The notes: generated from the letters alone by a model not told the origin. Numbered from the stretch's first letter, positions 26,609 through 35,353 are shown. The stretch is DNA of 64,000 nucleotides from PALSA-968 sp964387075 (GCA_964387075.1 CAYLVB010000004.1:186001-250000), one strand, 5' to 3'. Program-made: numbers and translations.

Positions 26609-27471
26609 AGTATTGATATAGTTTTTGAAATGGATTTATCTCCAACTGATACTTTCATAAAGTAAATTCCAGGCTTAATATTTTTGTATTTAATATCAAT
26701 TGACTTTTTAATCATTCCTGGTGTCAACAATTCTTTTTTAAATACTTCTATTTTTTTGCCATCTATATCTATTAATTCTATACTGACAGCTTCGGAAACA
26801 TCTATTTGAAAACTAACGGATAAATAATCCGAAGCAGGATTAGGATAAACATTAAGTTCTGACAGAATACCGGGGATTTCATCAATGGAAGATGCTGCGG
26901 ATTGATTAAGTACAATTGTTTTAGTGTAGGTAAAATCACCGGTAGTCGCCTCGTTATGATTTGCTGCTAATCCTGATATATAGAGGGTAATTGCACCTAC
27001 ATTACTTGCAGGGGCAGTCCATGAATAAGTCCAATAACTTTTACCAATGGTATCTGCATCTGCCCCACATGGCGTGTGTGATAAATAGTTTCTACCTCCT
27101 AAAGTATATTTCCTTGTTCTTACAGCATCAACTAAATTAAATGCTCCAATAGTAGTGTTACCGGAGTTTTTAAGAGCCAAATTCACAAATCCAAATTTGT
27201 CTAATCCGGTTTGTGTCATTTTCACGGTGCAAGTATAAGTTTGCCCTGGAACGTAAGTAGAATCATTCCCAACATGAAATTCCAACAATCCGCTGCCTGT
27301 ATTGGCTGTTCCACCATGACAGGCCGTACAATTTGTTTCACCAGGTGCGCCACTGTGATCGCCAACAATAGGTGAATCGCAAGGAGACTGTATATCATAT
27401 TGATGGAAGGTTGTCCAGCAAATTGACAGAATTGCTACGGAAAATATTCCGATAATAGTTTTTGTCTTCAT
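26605..27471 (-). CDS. Choice-of-anchor V protein with haem motif and T9SS domain
   Basis: A 288-residue exported protein. A CxxCH haem-binding motif (NCTACHGG) lies near residue 50, after APGET, as in Bacteroidota 'choice-of-anchor V' proteins. A reeler-like beta domain (about 60-190) follows. The last 80 residues are a type A sorting domain (LNVYPNPASDYLSVSF). It should be surface-exposed or secreted. Electron transfer to metal is a possible role, but a single haem motif is not proof. Confidence 0.8.
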   Translation of the reverse strand: MKTKTIIGIFSVAILSICWTTFHQYDIQSPCDSPIVGDHSGAPGETNCTACHGGTANTGSGLLEFHVGNDSTYVPGQTYTCTVKMTQTGLDKFGFVNLALKNSGNTTIGAFNLVDAVRTRKYTLGGRNYLSHTPCGADADTIGKSYWTYSWTAPASNVGAITLYISGLAANHNEATTGDFTYTKTIVLNQSAASSIDEIPGILSELNVYPNPASDYLSVSFQIDVSEAVSIELIDIDGKKIEVFKKELLTPGMIKKSIDIKYKNIKPGIYFMKVSVGDKSISKTISIL

Positions 27472-27490
27472 CTGTTTGTTTTATAGTTTA

Positions 27491-27574
27491 TGAAACAGGG
27501 CCATACTGTTATGAAAATCCTGTTTGAGAAAAGTTCCTCATTCAAGCAAAAGACCAGTATGGACACCTGTTTCA
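27491..27574. repeat. Long composite inverted repeat in the 106-bp intergenic gap
   Basis: TGAAACAGG-g-CCATACTG (27491-27508) pairs with CAGTATGG-aca-CCTGTTTCA (27555-27574), 17 base pairs with a small asymmetric bulge. The 46-base loop holds a further partial copy (CCTGTTT). It lies between two genes read in the same direction. No T-tract follows on the minus strand, so it may be an attenuator, mRNA-processing hairpin or regulatory site. Confidence 0.6.
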
Positions 27575-27577
27575 ATT

Positions 27578-28012
27578 TCATTTACCTATTCCTTTGTACT
27601 CGTAATTGACATTGTATTGTTTATCATTAATAGTAAGAGTTATCAAGGCCGTAAATGGCTTGCTCACATCAGTTACATTCGTAAACAACTTGTCAGCTTC
27701 ATTATTAATTAACTGTGTCTCTGTTTCAGTACCATTGTTATAGTGGATTGTTATTTTTCCGGTTATTTCTTTCACAGGAATTACCTTTAGGTTCGACTTT
27801 AAAATGTAAATGTTTAATTTTTCAGTCGCAACCATAGGATCCATAACAATTTCTATATGATACTTACCTGCATCTTTAATTATTCCCCCATGAGGCGGTT
27901 CCACTTTATGCGTATGTGCGGATCCTTCATCATGGCTATGGCTGGAATGGTCATGCTGGGCTAATAAACGTCCAAAGCTCAACAGAGCAATTATTAAAAA
28001 CAGTTTTTTCAT
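27578..28012 (-). CDS. His-rich periplasmic protein with HGG motif
   Basis: A 144-residue exported protein (signal to LLAQ). The mature start HDHSSHSHDEGSAHTHK is a His/Asp metal-binding stretch. PPHGGIIKDAGKYHIEIVMDP is the HGG motif seen in N-terminal domains of CzcB/CusB adaptors and FixH-like proteins. A beta-domain follows. It probably binds and hands over metal. It overlaps the upstream cotH-like gene by four bases (ATGA). Confidence 0.7.
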   Translation of the reverse strand: MKKLFLIIALLSFGRLLAQHDHSSHSHDEGSAHTHKVEPPHGGIIKDAGKYHIEIVMDPMVATEKLNIYILKSNLKVIPVKEITGKITIHYNNGTETETQLINNEADKLFTNVTDVSKPFTALITLTINDKQYNVNYEYKGIGK

Positions 28013-29571
28013 TGTTTTACAATTAATTTTTGTGAGTACACCTTATTGCCGATAACTGCCTCTATGAAATAGATACCACTTGTAATATGTTTATTATACT
28101 CGATACTGTATTCGCCTTTGGATTTGTTTCCATTTTCCAGTACTGCTATTTCCTGTCCCAAAATATCTGTAAGTTTAAATTGAACATGTTCCGAATTATA
28201 GAGTGTGTATCTGATTGTAAAAACAGAAGATGCAGGGTTTGGAAAAACACTTAACAAATTTTCAGAGTTGTTCTTTTCGTTAACGCCTAATAAAACAGAG
28301 CAATTGACACCGAGCGTATTTAATTCATTCTGAATATTTATGCTGCGGTTTTGGATAAAAGATTTTAGTCCGGGATAAGTACTTCCGCTTACCACAATGT
28401 TTGAATTGATGTTGTTATCAAAATCAGTATTAGAATACATTTTTAACGGATCGGCATATACATCCGCTTTTATAAGATTGTAAAGGCTGTCAATTTTTGG
28501 ATTTAATACTGATGGCTGAAACGTATTCAGAAAATTGCAGATATAGGTGAGGTATTGATTTTTGTAAGCGGTATCGCTTAACATTCTGTTTGCCAGCGGT
28601 CGATCAGTTGCATTAGGTTCAATGTATAAAATACTTTTTCCTTCAATGGATGCTACACTTCCTGGTACGTCCATGCCGAAGGCGGTGCTTACATCCCAGG
28701 TTATCCACTCGAATTTATTTGTGGCCGTATTATGATAGATGTAATAATTGTGAACGAAACGGAAAGCGTAAGAATCAAAATCCACAAACATATTGCAGGC
28801 AGCCCATGCACCAATAAAAGAATTTGCATCCAAATACATATCCACCGAATCTTTAAATTGAGCATTGGTGGTGGTATTAATTTGCCTGGTAAGGTTTATT
28901 AAATCATTCCAGTTATTAGCTGTCGTATTGGTTTTTAAAGTATAGCAATTATAATAGGAAGATAAGCTGCCATGATATTTTAAATCTGCGCAAGCTGATC
29001 CGCTTCCATCGCCCTTAAACAGGTTGCCTCCTTTATTGCCGAAACGGTCTTTGCAGAATGTTTTATTTATTCTCTCTCCGATTTGGTAGAATCCTGAATA
29101 AACACCATTTATATACAGTTTAGCATAATTAGAACGTGGAGCATATAGACCTTTGGAGTTGAGAAAATCAAGAAATAATTTCTCTCTCATAAAACTCGGA
29201 TCCTGGTAACAATTATTCAAATTTATTGAGCTTAAACTGTCATATTTCTGTGTGTTTTTGTATTCGTCAAAGGATAATGTAAACGGCTTTTTGTTGCCCG
29301 GATAGTTGTAATAAGATGAATTACCTTTAAACTGAATCCCAACTGAATCGAGCGTATTTCCATCAATAATTACCTGTGCAGGAATATAGGTGGAGGAATC
29401 ATTGGCATCATCATAGGCTTTATTACTGGTTAGCAAAGACCAGTAATTCGTTTGAGGGAAATTAATGTTAATAGTATGAATCTGCGTTACATTGAACAGA
29501 TTGTCGCCTGCGGTGGTTTGTGCCTGACAAAACGATGAGACGATAGCAAAAAGGAAAAGTAGTTTTTTCAT
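28009..29571 (-). CDS. CotH-family secreted protein with T9SS type A domain
   Basis: A 520-residue protein with signal peptide. The CotH-like kinase domain covers about 40-340 (IQFKGNSSY, KPFTLSFDEY, MREKLFLDF, GFYQIGERI, WITWDVSTAFGMD). Residues about 430-520 are the type A sorting domain (LSVFPNPASSVFTIRY). CotH proteins phosphorylate or bind other surface proteins in spores and in some bacteria. Here the partner may be the metalloprotease encoded just upstream (inference). Confidence 0.85.
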   Translation of the reverse strand: MKKLLFLFAIVSSFCQAQTTAGDNLFNVTQIHTININFPQTNYWSLLTSNKAYDDANDSSTYIPAQVIIDGNTLDSVGIQFKGNSSYYNYPGNKKPFTLSFDEYKNTQKYDSLSSINLNNCYQDPSFMREKLFLDFLNSKGLYAPRSNYAKLYINGVYSGFYQIGERINKTFCKDRFGNKGGNLFKGDGSGSACADLKYHGSLSSYYNCYTLKTNTTANNWNDLINLTRQINTTTNAQFKDSVDMYLDANSFIGAWAACNMFVDFDSYAFRFVHNYYIYHNTATNKFEWITWDVSTAFGMDVPGSVASIEGKSILYIEPNATDRPLANRMLSDTAYKNQYLTYICNFLNTFQPSVLNPKIDSLYNLIKADVYADPLKMYSNTDFDNNINSNIVVSGSTYPGLKSFIQNRSINIQNELNTLGVNCSVLLGVNEKNNSENLLSVFPNPASSVFTIRYTLYNSEHVQFKLTDILGQEIAVLENGNKSKGEYSIEYNKHITSGIYFIEAVIGNKVYSQKLIVKQ

Positions 29572-31632
29572 TTATTTTTTGATTAAAAATTTCTTAGTTA
29601 TAAACTCATTACCAATTTTCATCTTTACATAATACATCCCATCCGAAAGTCCTCCGGTTTGAACAGAAATCTGTTTAAAACCAGCTGACTGTTTTATTAG
29701 ATCTGATGAAGTAATTTTCCTGCCGGTAATATCCATTATTTCATATAAAACGTTTTCGGATTTTGGAAGCTGGTACTCGATAGTAAATGAAGTATTGGCC
29801 GGGTTAGGATATACTAACAAAGAATAATCTGTTGCTTCCTGAACTTCAATTCCAGCCGGAATACTTCCCAAATTGATATTATCAATATAAAGGTTGTTTC
29901 CTCCATCGGTTACGTTAACAATTTTGATTAGTACATTGGTGCTTGTGGAATAGGTGCTTAAACTGACATTCGCAGTTTTCCATACTGTATTTGAATCGGG
30001 AATATAAGGTGTAGTTTGAGTTGGTCCAGTAGTCATGGCCGTGCCAGTTTTATAAAATTTTTGTGTCCAGTTTACACCACAGTCGTTTGATACTAAAACA
30101 ATCAGCTCATCTGAATAATTAACGTCTGATTTCGCATAAGCCCATTTGAAGTTAAGATATGGTGTGCCTGTAAACGTAGTAAAATCGAAACGGGGCAATA
30201 TCATGGCATCTGATTGTCCGTAATTAGTATTTATCAGGTTATTGATTTTAGCAGCTCCAATCCCGGCATATTTCACAGCAACAGTATCACGTTCCCACGT
30301 TATACCGCCATCAGGATTATCAATAGTAATTCCATTTGTAGGAAATACAGTAGTTTCAAAACCTTCAAAAAATGGCAATGCCTGGCCAACGGGAGGTGTC
30401 GTTACATTGATATACGTTGACTGAATTATACTATCACTTCCGCTGCTTCCGGTTGCAACCAATTTAACAGGGAATGTTCCTAATGTATTATAGGTAACTG
30501 TGGGGTTCAAGGCAGTTGATGTTGCCGGTGTTCCTCCCGTAAAATACCATTGAAAAGTCAATGGATTGTTCAAGGTTTTATTGGTAAAAAGAACGGTGTT
30601 ACCAATACAGATGTTCTGAGCGTTGGAGGTAAAGTCTGCTATCACATTACATGCAGGGGACACATAACCACTATCACAGGCTGTTGAATCAATATTCCAT
30701 TGTTGCCATATATCATAACGTAAACTTATCAAAGAAGCGTGCATCCTCGCTTTCTGCCCGGCTGTAAACATGCTTTTACAGGCATCGTCAGAATAATCCA
30801 TATAGTTTTGAACCTGGTCGTTTACATTTGGAAAATCGTTTGAGCAGGTATTTACGGTTGGGCAACCATAATTCGGATTAACGGCAGGAGGCGTATCACA
30901 TACATAATCACCATCAGCGCAGGTATCTACCCCACAACCTCCGTTAAATGTATGATACAAACCAAACCAGTGGCCAATTTCATGTGAAGTAGTCCTGCCA
31001 AGTGAGGCTGCTGCTGTTCCAATACGTCCAAAATAATCATGTCTCATAACTGCTCCATCCTCATTAGCTGGCCCGCCAGGATAAGATGAATAGCCTAAAA
31101 TTCCACTGCTTCCGTTAATGGTTTTAACTATATACATATTCAGGTATCGGGTGTTATCCCAATAGCTCAGGTTTTTCAATTGCGACCGTTGATAGGTTTG
31201 ATGATTGGTGAGCGTTGATTGAATCCGTACTATTCCGTTGGTACATTTTCCTTCAGGTGTTCTCTTAGCAAGGCAAAATTCTATTTCAGTATCAACACCA
31301 CTACCATCACCGTTTGTTCCAGTAATTTTTCTAAAATCTTCGTTTAAAACATCAATTTGACTTTGTATTTGTGCATCGGAGATGTTTTCCGTTCCACCAT
31401 TATGAATTACGTGTACAACAACCGGAATGGTTTTAACGTTGTTTGATGCGGAGTTTTTATATACAGGAGTGTTTCGGATTGCATCTGAAATAATTCTTTC
31501 TGCCTTTTCAATCTGTGATTTGTGCTGACGTTGATAGCTGTCGAAATAACATGGTTCTATGGTTTGTGCATAGCTTTTACCAAGAATAGCAGCTATAAAT
31601 AGTATTGGTATAATTATTTTTTTCATTTTCAT
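29572..31632 (-). CDS. Secreted M43 pappalysin-like metalloprotease, T9SS type A
   Basis: A 686-residue secreted protease. Signal peptide 1-22. The catalytic motif HEIGHWFGLYH (217-227) is the metzincin zinc site of peptidase family M43, with a downstream CMFTAGQ/MDY Met-turn region. A PKD-like domain (about 325-410), a jelly-roll-like beta domain and a type A sorting domain (LLVYPNPANTSFTIEY) follow. It is a surface or secreted endopeptidase. Its presence inside a copper operon is unusual. Confidence 0.9.
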   Translation of the reverse strand: MKMKKIIIPILFIAAILGKSYAQTIEPCYFDSYQRQHKSQIEKAERIISDAIRNTPVYKNSASNNVKTIPVVVHVIHNGGTENISDAQIQSQIDVLNEDFRKITGTNGDGSGVDTEIEFCLAKRTPEGKCTNGIVRIQSTLTNHQTYQRSQLKNLSYWDNTRYLNMYIVKTINGSSGILGYSSYPGGPANEDGAVMRHDYFGRIGTAAASLGRTTSHEIGHWFGLYHTFNGGCGVDTCADGDYVCDTPPAVNPNYGCPTVNTCSNDFPNVNDQVQNYMDYSDDACKSMFTAGQKARMHASLISLRYDIWQQWNIDSTACDSGYVSPACNVIADFTSNAQNICIGNTVLFTNKTLNNPLTFQWYFTGGTPATSTALNPTVTYNTLGTFPVKLVATGSSGSDSIIQSTYINVTTPPVGQALPFFEGFETTVFPTNGITIDNPDGGITWERDTVAVKYAGIGAAKINNLINTNYGQSDAMILPRFDFTTFTGTPYLNFKWAYAKSDVNYSDELIVLVSNDCGVNWTQKFYKTGTAMTTGPTQTTPYIPDSNTVWKTANVSLSTYSTSTNVLIKIVNVTDGGNNLYIDNINLGSIPAGIEVQEATDYSLLVYPNPANTSFTIEYQLPKSENVLYEIMDITGRKITSSDLIKQSAGFKQISVQTGGLSDGMYYVKMKIGNEFITKKFLIKK

Positions 31633-31965
31633 CTATAAATAATCTTTAAAATCGCTAATACAGGTTTGGCATACATCATAGCACCTTTCAAAGGTTGAAT
31701 CATTCACATATTCTGAAAGAATAATGGAGCATAACGACCAGGATTCAATACAGCATTTTATAAGCGGCTTTTCTAATACAGACCTTCTCTTGATATATTG
31801 ACTTAATAAAATATTGAGATCGGCACAATCTCTCAGAATACCAATATGATTCTCGTTTCCTGAAACCAGGAGCAAAGATTCACACTGAAGACAATACTCG
31901 GTAAATAAATCTAATTGTTGCATCAGTAATATTTTATCAGTCATTATGTACATATCAGTGTCCAT
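31633..31965 (-). CDS. Cys-rich four-helix copper-binding protein (DUF326/Csp-like)
   Basis: A 110-residue protein with Cys spaced along helices (YCLQC, RDC, KCCIESWSLC, RCYDVCQTC), the pattern of four-helix copper storage proteins that line their core with Cys and bind many Cu(I). No signal peptide is seen, so it is cytosolic. The start may be any of three Met in the first eight residues. It probably buffers cytosolic copper. Confidence 0.8.
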   Translation of the reverse strand: MDTDMYIMTDKILLMQQLDLFTEYCLQCESLLLVSGNENHIGILRDCADLNILLSQYIKRRSVLEKPLIKCCIESWSLCSIILSEYVNDSTFERCYDVCQTCISDFKDYL

Positions 31966-31967
31966 AG

Positions 31968-32770
31968 TTAGTTTATGGCCTTGTATAGCGTTAATGTTCC
32001 GAAAATGGTGGAGTAATTTTTTTTAATCTCCACTTTTTTAAATCCTGCATTCTCCATATATGAGGGAAGTAATCCCTTTACATTATCATTTGTTGTTTTA
32101 AACCCATCCAAAAGCTGAACAAAAAAGAACAGGGAGCGCATTAAAACAGAAGATGCTTTACCCCAATCAGCTATATGCAGCTCCCCGGTGGGTTTTAATA
32201 CACGTTTTATTTCAATCAAAGAGTTATGTTTTTGCTCCGCAGTAAGATGATGAAATACCAGGCTTGTTAATACCCGATCAAAGCTGGCATTGGTATAAGG
32301 CANNNNNNNNNNNNNNNNNNNNNNNNNNNNNNNNNNNNNNNNNNNNNNNNNNNNNNNNNNNNNNNNNNNNNNNNNNNNNNNNNNNNNNNNNNNNNNNNNN
32401 NNTGATGAAATACCAGGCTTGTTAATACCCGATCAAAGCTGGCATTGGTATAAGGCAGCTTTACTCCATCGTATTTAGTAATGGTGATATTTGCCTTTGC
32501 TTTTTTTATTTTCTTCTCCGCAATGCTTATTACTTTTTCATCTACATCAACTCCATTTACTTCTGTGTACGGTTCAGTGTCCTTTATCATAAGAGAAAGT
32601 GTTGCAGTACCAATTCCAAAATCAAGTATTCTGTGTACAGGCTTAATATGTGCCTGCTCAATCAATGCTTTTTTAAATTTGATTTCAGGCATGGTAAAGG
32701 CCATCAACGGGTTATATAATTTTGTCAACCAACTGAAGCGAAGGGCAGGTATGTATTTTTCTGAACTCAT
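31968..32770 (-). CDS. Class I SAM methyltransferase, interrupted by a false gap
   Basis: Two halves flank the second N-run. When the duplicated 55 bp and the 100 N are removed, the frame reads through without a break and gives 215 residues: RILDFGIGTATLSLM (SAM site), NGVDVDEKVISIAEKK, then SFDRVLTSLVFHHLTAEQK across the join, then EIKRVLKPTGELHIADWG. It is a UbiE/ArsM-like methyltransferase, often found in metal islands. The substrate is unknown, and an arsenite-type Cys set is not seen. Confidence 0.88.
32248..32457. repeat. Assembly gap 2: 100 N between two identical 55-bp flanks
   Basis: 32248-32302 and 32403-32457 are identical (TGATGAAATACC ... TATAAGGCA) around exactly 100 N. Merging them restores the methyltransferase frame, so the gap has no hidden sequence and the true length is 155 bp shorter. 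Confidence 0.93.
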
Positions 32771-32785
32771 TTACAGCATGATTTT

Positions 32786-32812
32786 TTGAAAAAAATGTAC
32801 TTTATTACATTT
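32786..32812 (-). terminator. AT-rich terminator between MauE-like gene and methyltransferase
   Basis: On the minus strand AAATGTA-ATAAAG-TACATTT is followed by T residues, 35-60 bp after the stop of the gene at 32847. The stem is AT-rich, so efficiency may be low. Confidence 0.45.
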
Positions 32813-32846
32813 AATAGTTTAATCGTTATTTTTTTAATTAGTTGCA

Positions 32847-33575
32847 TCATATTAATAAAGTTGCAGCGGCCATAGAGACCATTAGTAAATCTTCAATTAT
32901 TGTTACCGTACTCATTGGCAAATTAAACACAGCACCAAGACAGGCGCAACGTATTTTCTGTTTGTTAAGCACACTTTGAATTACGCCAATGCTGCTAAAA
33001 CCCATTACTGCAATGGTTGCTACATTTGTTATAAACGGATTGAAGGCTGTCAGGTACGCTATACCTAATGCAAGCTCAATAAATGGATATACATAACCAT
33101 ACGCCTTTACCTTTTTCGCCAGCAGATCATACATTGCATAACTATCCGCAAAGCTGCTTAAGTCCAGAAATTTAAAAAAGGAGAACACAATGAAGAACCC
33201 GGCCATAAAATGATTCATCCACATTGTCCAATCAGGCTCAATACCATTATAGCTTGTTAAAAAAGATACCCCGGTTATAAATGCTGCAATGAGCAATAAG
33301 GGTTTATATGTTTTCAGCCAGCTTTGACTTTCCTCTTTTGCCATTTGGTGATGGCTGTGATCGTTCTCGTCCTCTGTGATAATATACTTTCTTTCCTTAC
33401 TGATTGCTTCCTGTAATGTTTTTGTATCAATGTGTTTTTGCATTGTAATTACAGCTGGATGTGGCAGATTGACTTCTGCACTGAGTACATCAGGCAGTTT
33501 AAGAAGTTCACTTTTTACTTTAGCTACGCAACCATTACAGGTCATTCCTTTGATAATATACTTATGTGTCATCAT
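32847..33575 (-). CDS. HMA domain fused to MauE/DoxX-like membrane protein
   Basis: A 242-residue protein. Residues 1-70 are an HMA domain with GMTCNGC as metal site. A His-rich linker (DHSHHQM) leads to four membrane helices of the MauE/DoxX type, with CACLGAVFNLPMSTVTIIEDLLM near the C-terminus, which carries the conserved Cys pair of this family. It may move metal or electrons across the inner membrane. It is preceded by a promoter with a strong operator-like dyad. Confidence 0.8.
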   Translation of the reverse strand: MMTHKYIIKGMTCNGCVAKVKSELLKLPDVLSAEVNLPHPAVITMQKHIDTKTLQEAISKERKYIITEDENDHSHHQMAKEESQSWLKTYKPLLLIAAFITGVSFLTSYNGIEPDWTMWMNHFMAGFFIVFSFFKFLDLSSFADSYAMYDLLAKKVKAYGYVYPFIELALGIAYLTAFNPFITNVATIAVMGFSSIGVIQSVLNKQKIRCACLGAVFNLPMSTVTIIEDLLMVSMAAATLLI

Positions 33576-33605
33576 GGTAATTGTTTTTTTAGTTGATTAA
33601 TAACA

Positions 33606-33641
33606 CAAAAGTATTCCTGTATAAACTCCTGGTGTTTATAC
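33606..33641 (-). promoter_or_regulatory. Promoter and dyad operator of the HMA-MauE gene
   Basis: The minus-strand -7 element TACTTTTG lies at 33606-33613. Directly upstream is a perfect dyad GTATAAAC-tcctggt-GTTTATAC (33619-33641), placed where a metal regulator would act between the -33 and -7 elements. The HMA-AraC regulator gene is the next gene upstream and is the likely binder (inference). Confidence 0.6.
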
Positions 33642-33675
33642 ATTAAGGGATAATGTTTATATTGTTGTGGAGCTG

Positions 33676-34245
33676 TCATACTTTGTCCAATGTCATCCTT
33701 GTTTTACTATGCAGCCCTTTAAATTCGCTGGGAGTATGGCCTGTAATTTTCTTAAATTGTGCAGAAAGATGTGCTATGCTGCTATACCCAAGTTGATAGG
33801 CAATTTCGCTCACGTTTAATTCATCATATACCATTAATTCTTTCGCCCGTTCTATTTTTTGAAGAATAAGATATTGTTCAATGGTTTTTCCTTCTACTTC
33901 AGAGAATAATTTACTCAGGCTACTGTAATCTGCTCCTATCTCTCTTTCAAGATAATCGGAGTAGCGCATGTATGCTGGTTTTTCATCCTTATTATAATGG
34001 ACCAGCACAATTAAAAGTGTTTTTATCTGTTCAATGATTTTTGCTTTTTTATCGTCCAGTAGCTCAAAGCCAAATTCAGCCAACCTTTCTCTTAATAGTT
34101 CTTTTTCATCAGGACTTATCGGACGTAACAGATCTACTTCACCGAGCGAAATGTTTTTCACCGAGAAATGGAGCTTTTTTAGCTCATCTGTTACAACCCT
34201 TATGCAGCGGTTGCAAACCATATTTTTGACGTGCAATGTTTCCAT
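33676..34245 (-). CDS. HMA-AraC metal-responsive regulator (copy 2)
   Basis: A 189-residue paralog of the regulator at 14925 with the same layout: N-terminal HMA-like domain with MVCNRCIRVVTDEL, then AraC HTH (about 95-180, TIEQYLILQKIERAKELM ... VSEIAYQLGYSSIAHLSAQFK). It heads the copper block, whereas copy 1 closes it. Its own upstream region has clustered GAATAA half-sites. It probably controls the dyad promoter at 33606-33641. Confidence 0.85.
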   Translation of the reverse strand: METLHVKNMVCNRCIRVVTDELKKLHFSVKNISLGEVDLLRPISPDEKELLRERLAEFGFELLDDKKAKIIEQIKTLLIVLVHYNKDEKPAYMRYSDYLEREIGADYSSLSKLFSEVEGKTIEQYLILQKIERAKELMVYDELNVSEIAYQLGYSSIAHLSAQFKKITGHTPSEFKGLHSKTRMTLDKV

Positions 34246-34284
34246 TTACCTGGTAGCGTTATCGTTATTTGTTACAACAATTTT

Positions 34285-34325
34285 GAATAAGTAATAATGA
34301 AATAATTATTCTTGAATAAGAATAA
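34285..34325. promoter_or_regulatory. Clustered GAATAA half-sites upstream of the HMA-AraC gene
   Basis: GAATAA at 34285-34290, 34314-34319 and 34320-34325 and its inverse TTATTC at 34306-34311 lie within 41 bp of AT-rich DNA upstream of the regulator start. They could be an autoregulatory operator. AT-rich chance matches cannot be excluded. Confidence 0.35.
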
Positions 34326-34327
34326 AT

Positions 34328-34361
34328 ACAAAAACACAGGCAATAGTTCAGCTATTACCTG
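34328..34361 (-). terminator. Terminator after the HYC_CC_PP gene
   Basis: On the minus strand CAGG-t-AATAG ... CTATT-g-CCTG (34337-34361, one mismatch) is followed by TGTTTTTG. It lies 19 bp after the stop of the gene at 34380 and separates it from the regulator. Confidence 0.6.
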
Positions 34362-34379
34362 ATGTTAGTAATGAAGAAA

Positions 34380-34772
34380 TCAAATAAGGATTGACCTGTA
34401 TAAAATGGTACGGGAAACAGGTTTACCAGGTGGTGCATGAGAATCTGCAAAAAAATTGGCAGTATCACAACCTGTAAGGGAAAAATTGAATGTTTGAACA
34501 AATGCTAAAACAAAAGATGTGATGAAGTCCGAAGCAGGTACATCAACAGCTTGAGCAGGAGCATAGTTTTCTTTAAGTTTTATATGCTCCGTTTCATTCT
34601 TGCAGCAACCCTTCGGCATTTCCTTTTTTCCACAGCATGATATGTGGTCATTTTGTATGAGCAGTATATCTGTGGACTTTAGCTTACTTCCACAATAATG
34701 CCTGTTAATTGAAAAGCCCGATGAGCTTAACAAAAAAACAAATGCTAATAATATGGAAAGCGCTTTTTTCAC
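34380..34772 (-). CDS. HYC_CC_PP-family small metal-island protein
   Basis: The family is recognised by its signature: RHYCG after the signal sequence, two CC pairs (ISCCGKKE, KGCCKNE) and a PPGKP end. The function is unknown, but members are regular neighbours of metal efflux genes in Bacteroidota. I place the start at GTG 34772 (KKALSILLAFVFLLSSSG signal peptide), giving 130 residues. The upstream ATG at 34802 overlaps the -7 element and would lie before the transcription start. Confidence 0.75.
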   Translation of the reverse strand: MKKALSILLAFVFLLSSSGFSINRHYCGSKLKSTDILLIQNDHISCCGKKEMPKGCCKNETEHIKLKENYAPAQAVDVPASDFITSFVLAFVQTFNFSLTGCDTANFFADSHAPPGKPVSRTILYRSILI

Positions 34773-34799
34773 TATTACTTTTTGGTTATCAATAACGTA

Positions 34800-34807
34800 C
34801 AAATATA
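34800..34807 (-). promoter_or_regulatory. -7 promoter element of the HYC_CC_PP gene
   Basis: On the minus strand TATATTTG matches TAnnTTTG. It overlaps the ORF-start ATG and therefore favours the downstream GTG as true start. Confidence 0.5.
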
Positions 34808-34904
34808 CAAAAATTATATGCCTTGTCTTGAATTTAACTTTTATTTTCCAAAAAAAGGCTTTTTTTTAGCCTGTATAACAATCATAATCAAGCGTTTATA
34901 TGTG

Positions 34905-35300
34905 TCAATCCTGAACCTTATATAATTCTAACCATTTCAATGCTTCTGTCCTATCAGTGAAAACTTTTGCTGGAATTAATGGTCTGTCAAGGAGAATAAA
35001 CGCATTTCCTAAAAATGCTAACAGCTTATTATCGGTATAAATTGCACCTGCACTCAAAAATTCACATGCTTCGTGACTTGCCATATACTTTCTTGCCGGT
35101 GCATCTATACATAACAGGCCGGTAACATCTAACAAAAAAGGCAAGGTAATTTGGTTTGATATTTTTCTTCTGTCTCTGATAATATCTTTTGCAGTTGAAA
35201 TATCAATAATAAGCCCCGGTTTATATTTGCCAAACATGATTCCATTTTCTATCCATATAGTAGAATGGTAGAAATCATTGATTCTATTTAAATTATACAT
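34905..35300 (-). CDS. STAS-like conserved hypothetical protein (copy 2)
   Basis: A 131-residue paralog of the gene at 12129-12542, sharing long identical stretches such as DAPARKYMAS, GAIYT and NKLLAFLGN. Its neighbour upstream is czcD. Together with copy 1 it flanks the copper block. No catalytic motif is seen. Confidence 0.7.
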   Translation of the reverse strand: MYNLNRINDFYHSTIWIENGIMFGKYKPGLIIDISTAKDIIRDRRKISNQITLPFLLDVTGLLCIDAPARKYMASHEACEFLSAGAIYTDNKLLAFLGNAFILLDRPLIPAKVFTDRTEALKWLELYKVQD

Positions 35301-35353
35301 ACAATATTTCTTTCCAGGGGGAATGAATTTCTATCCAGAATATTACTTTTAAA

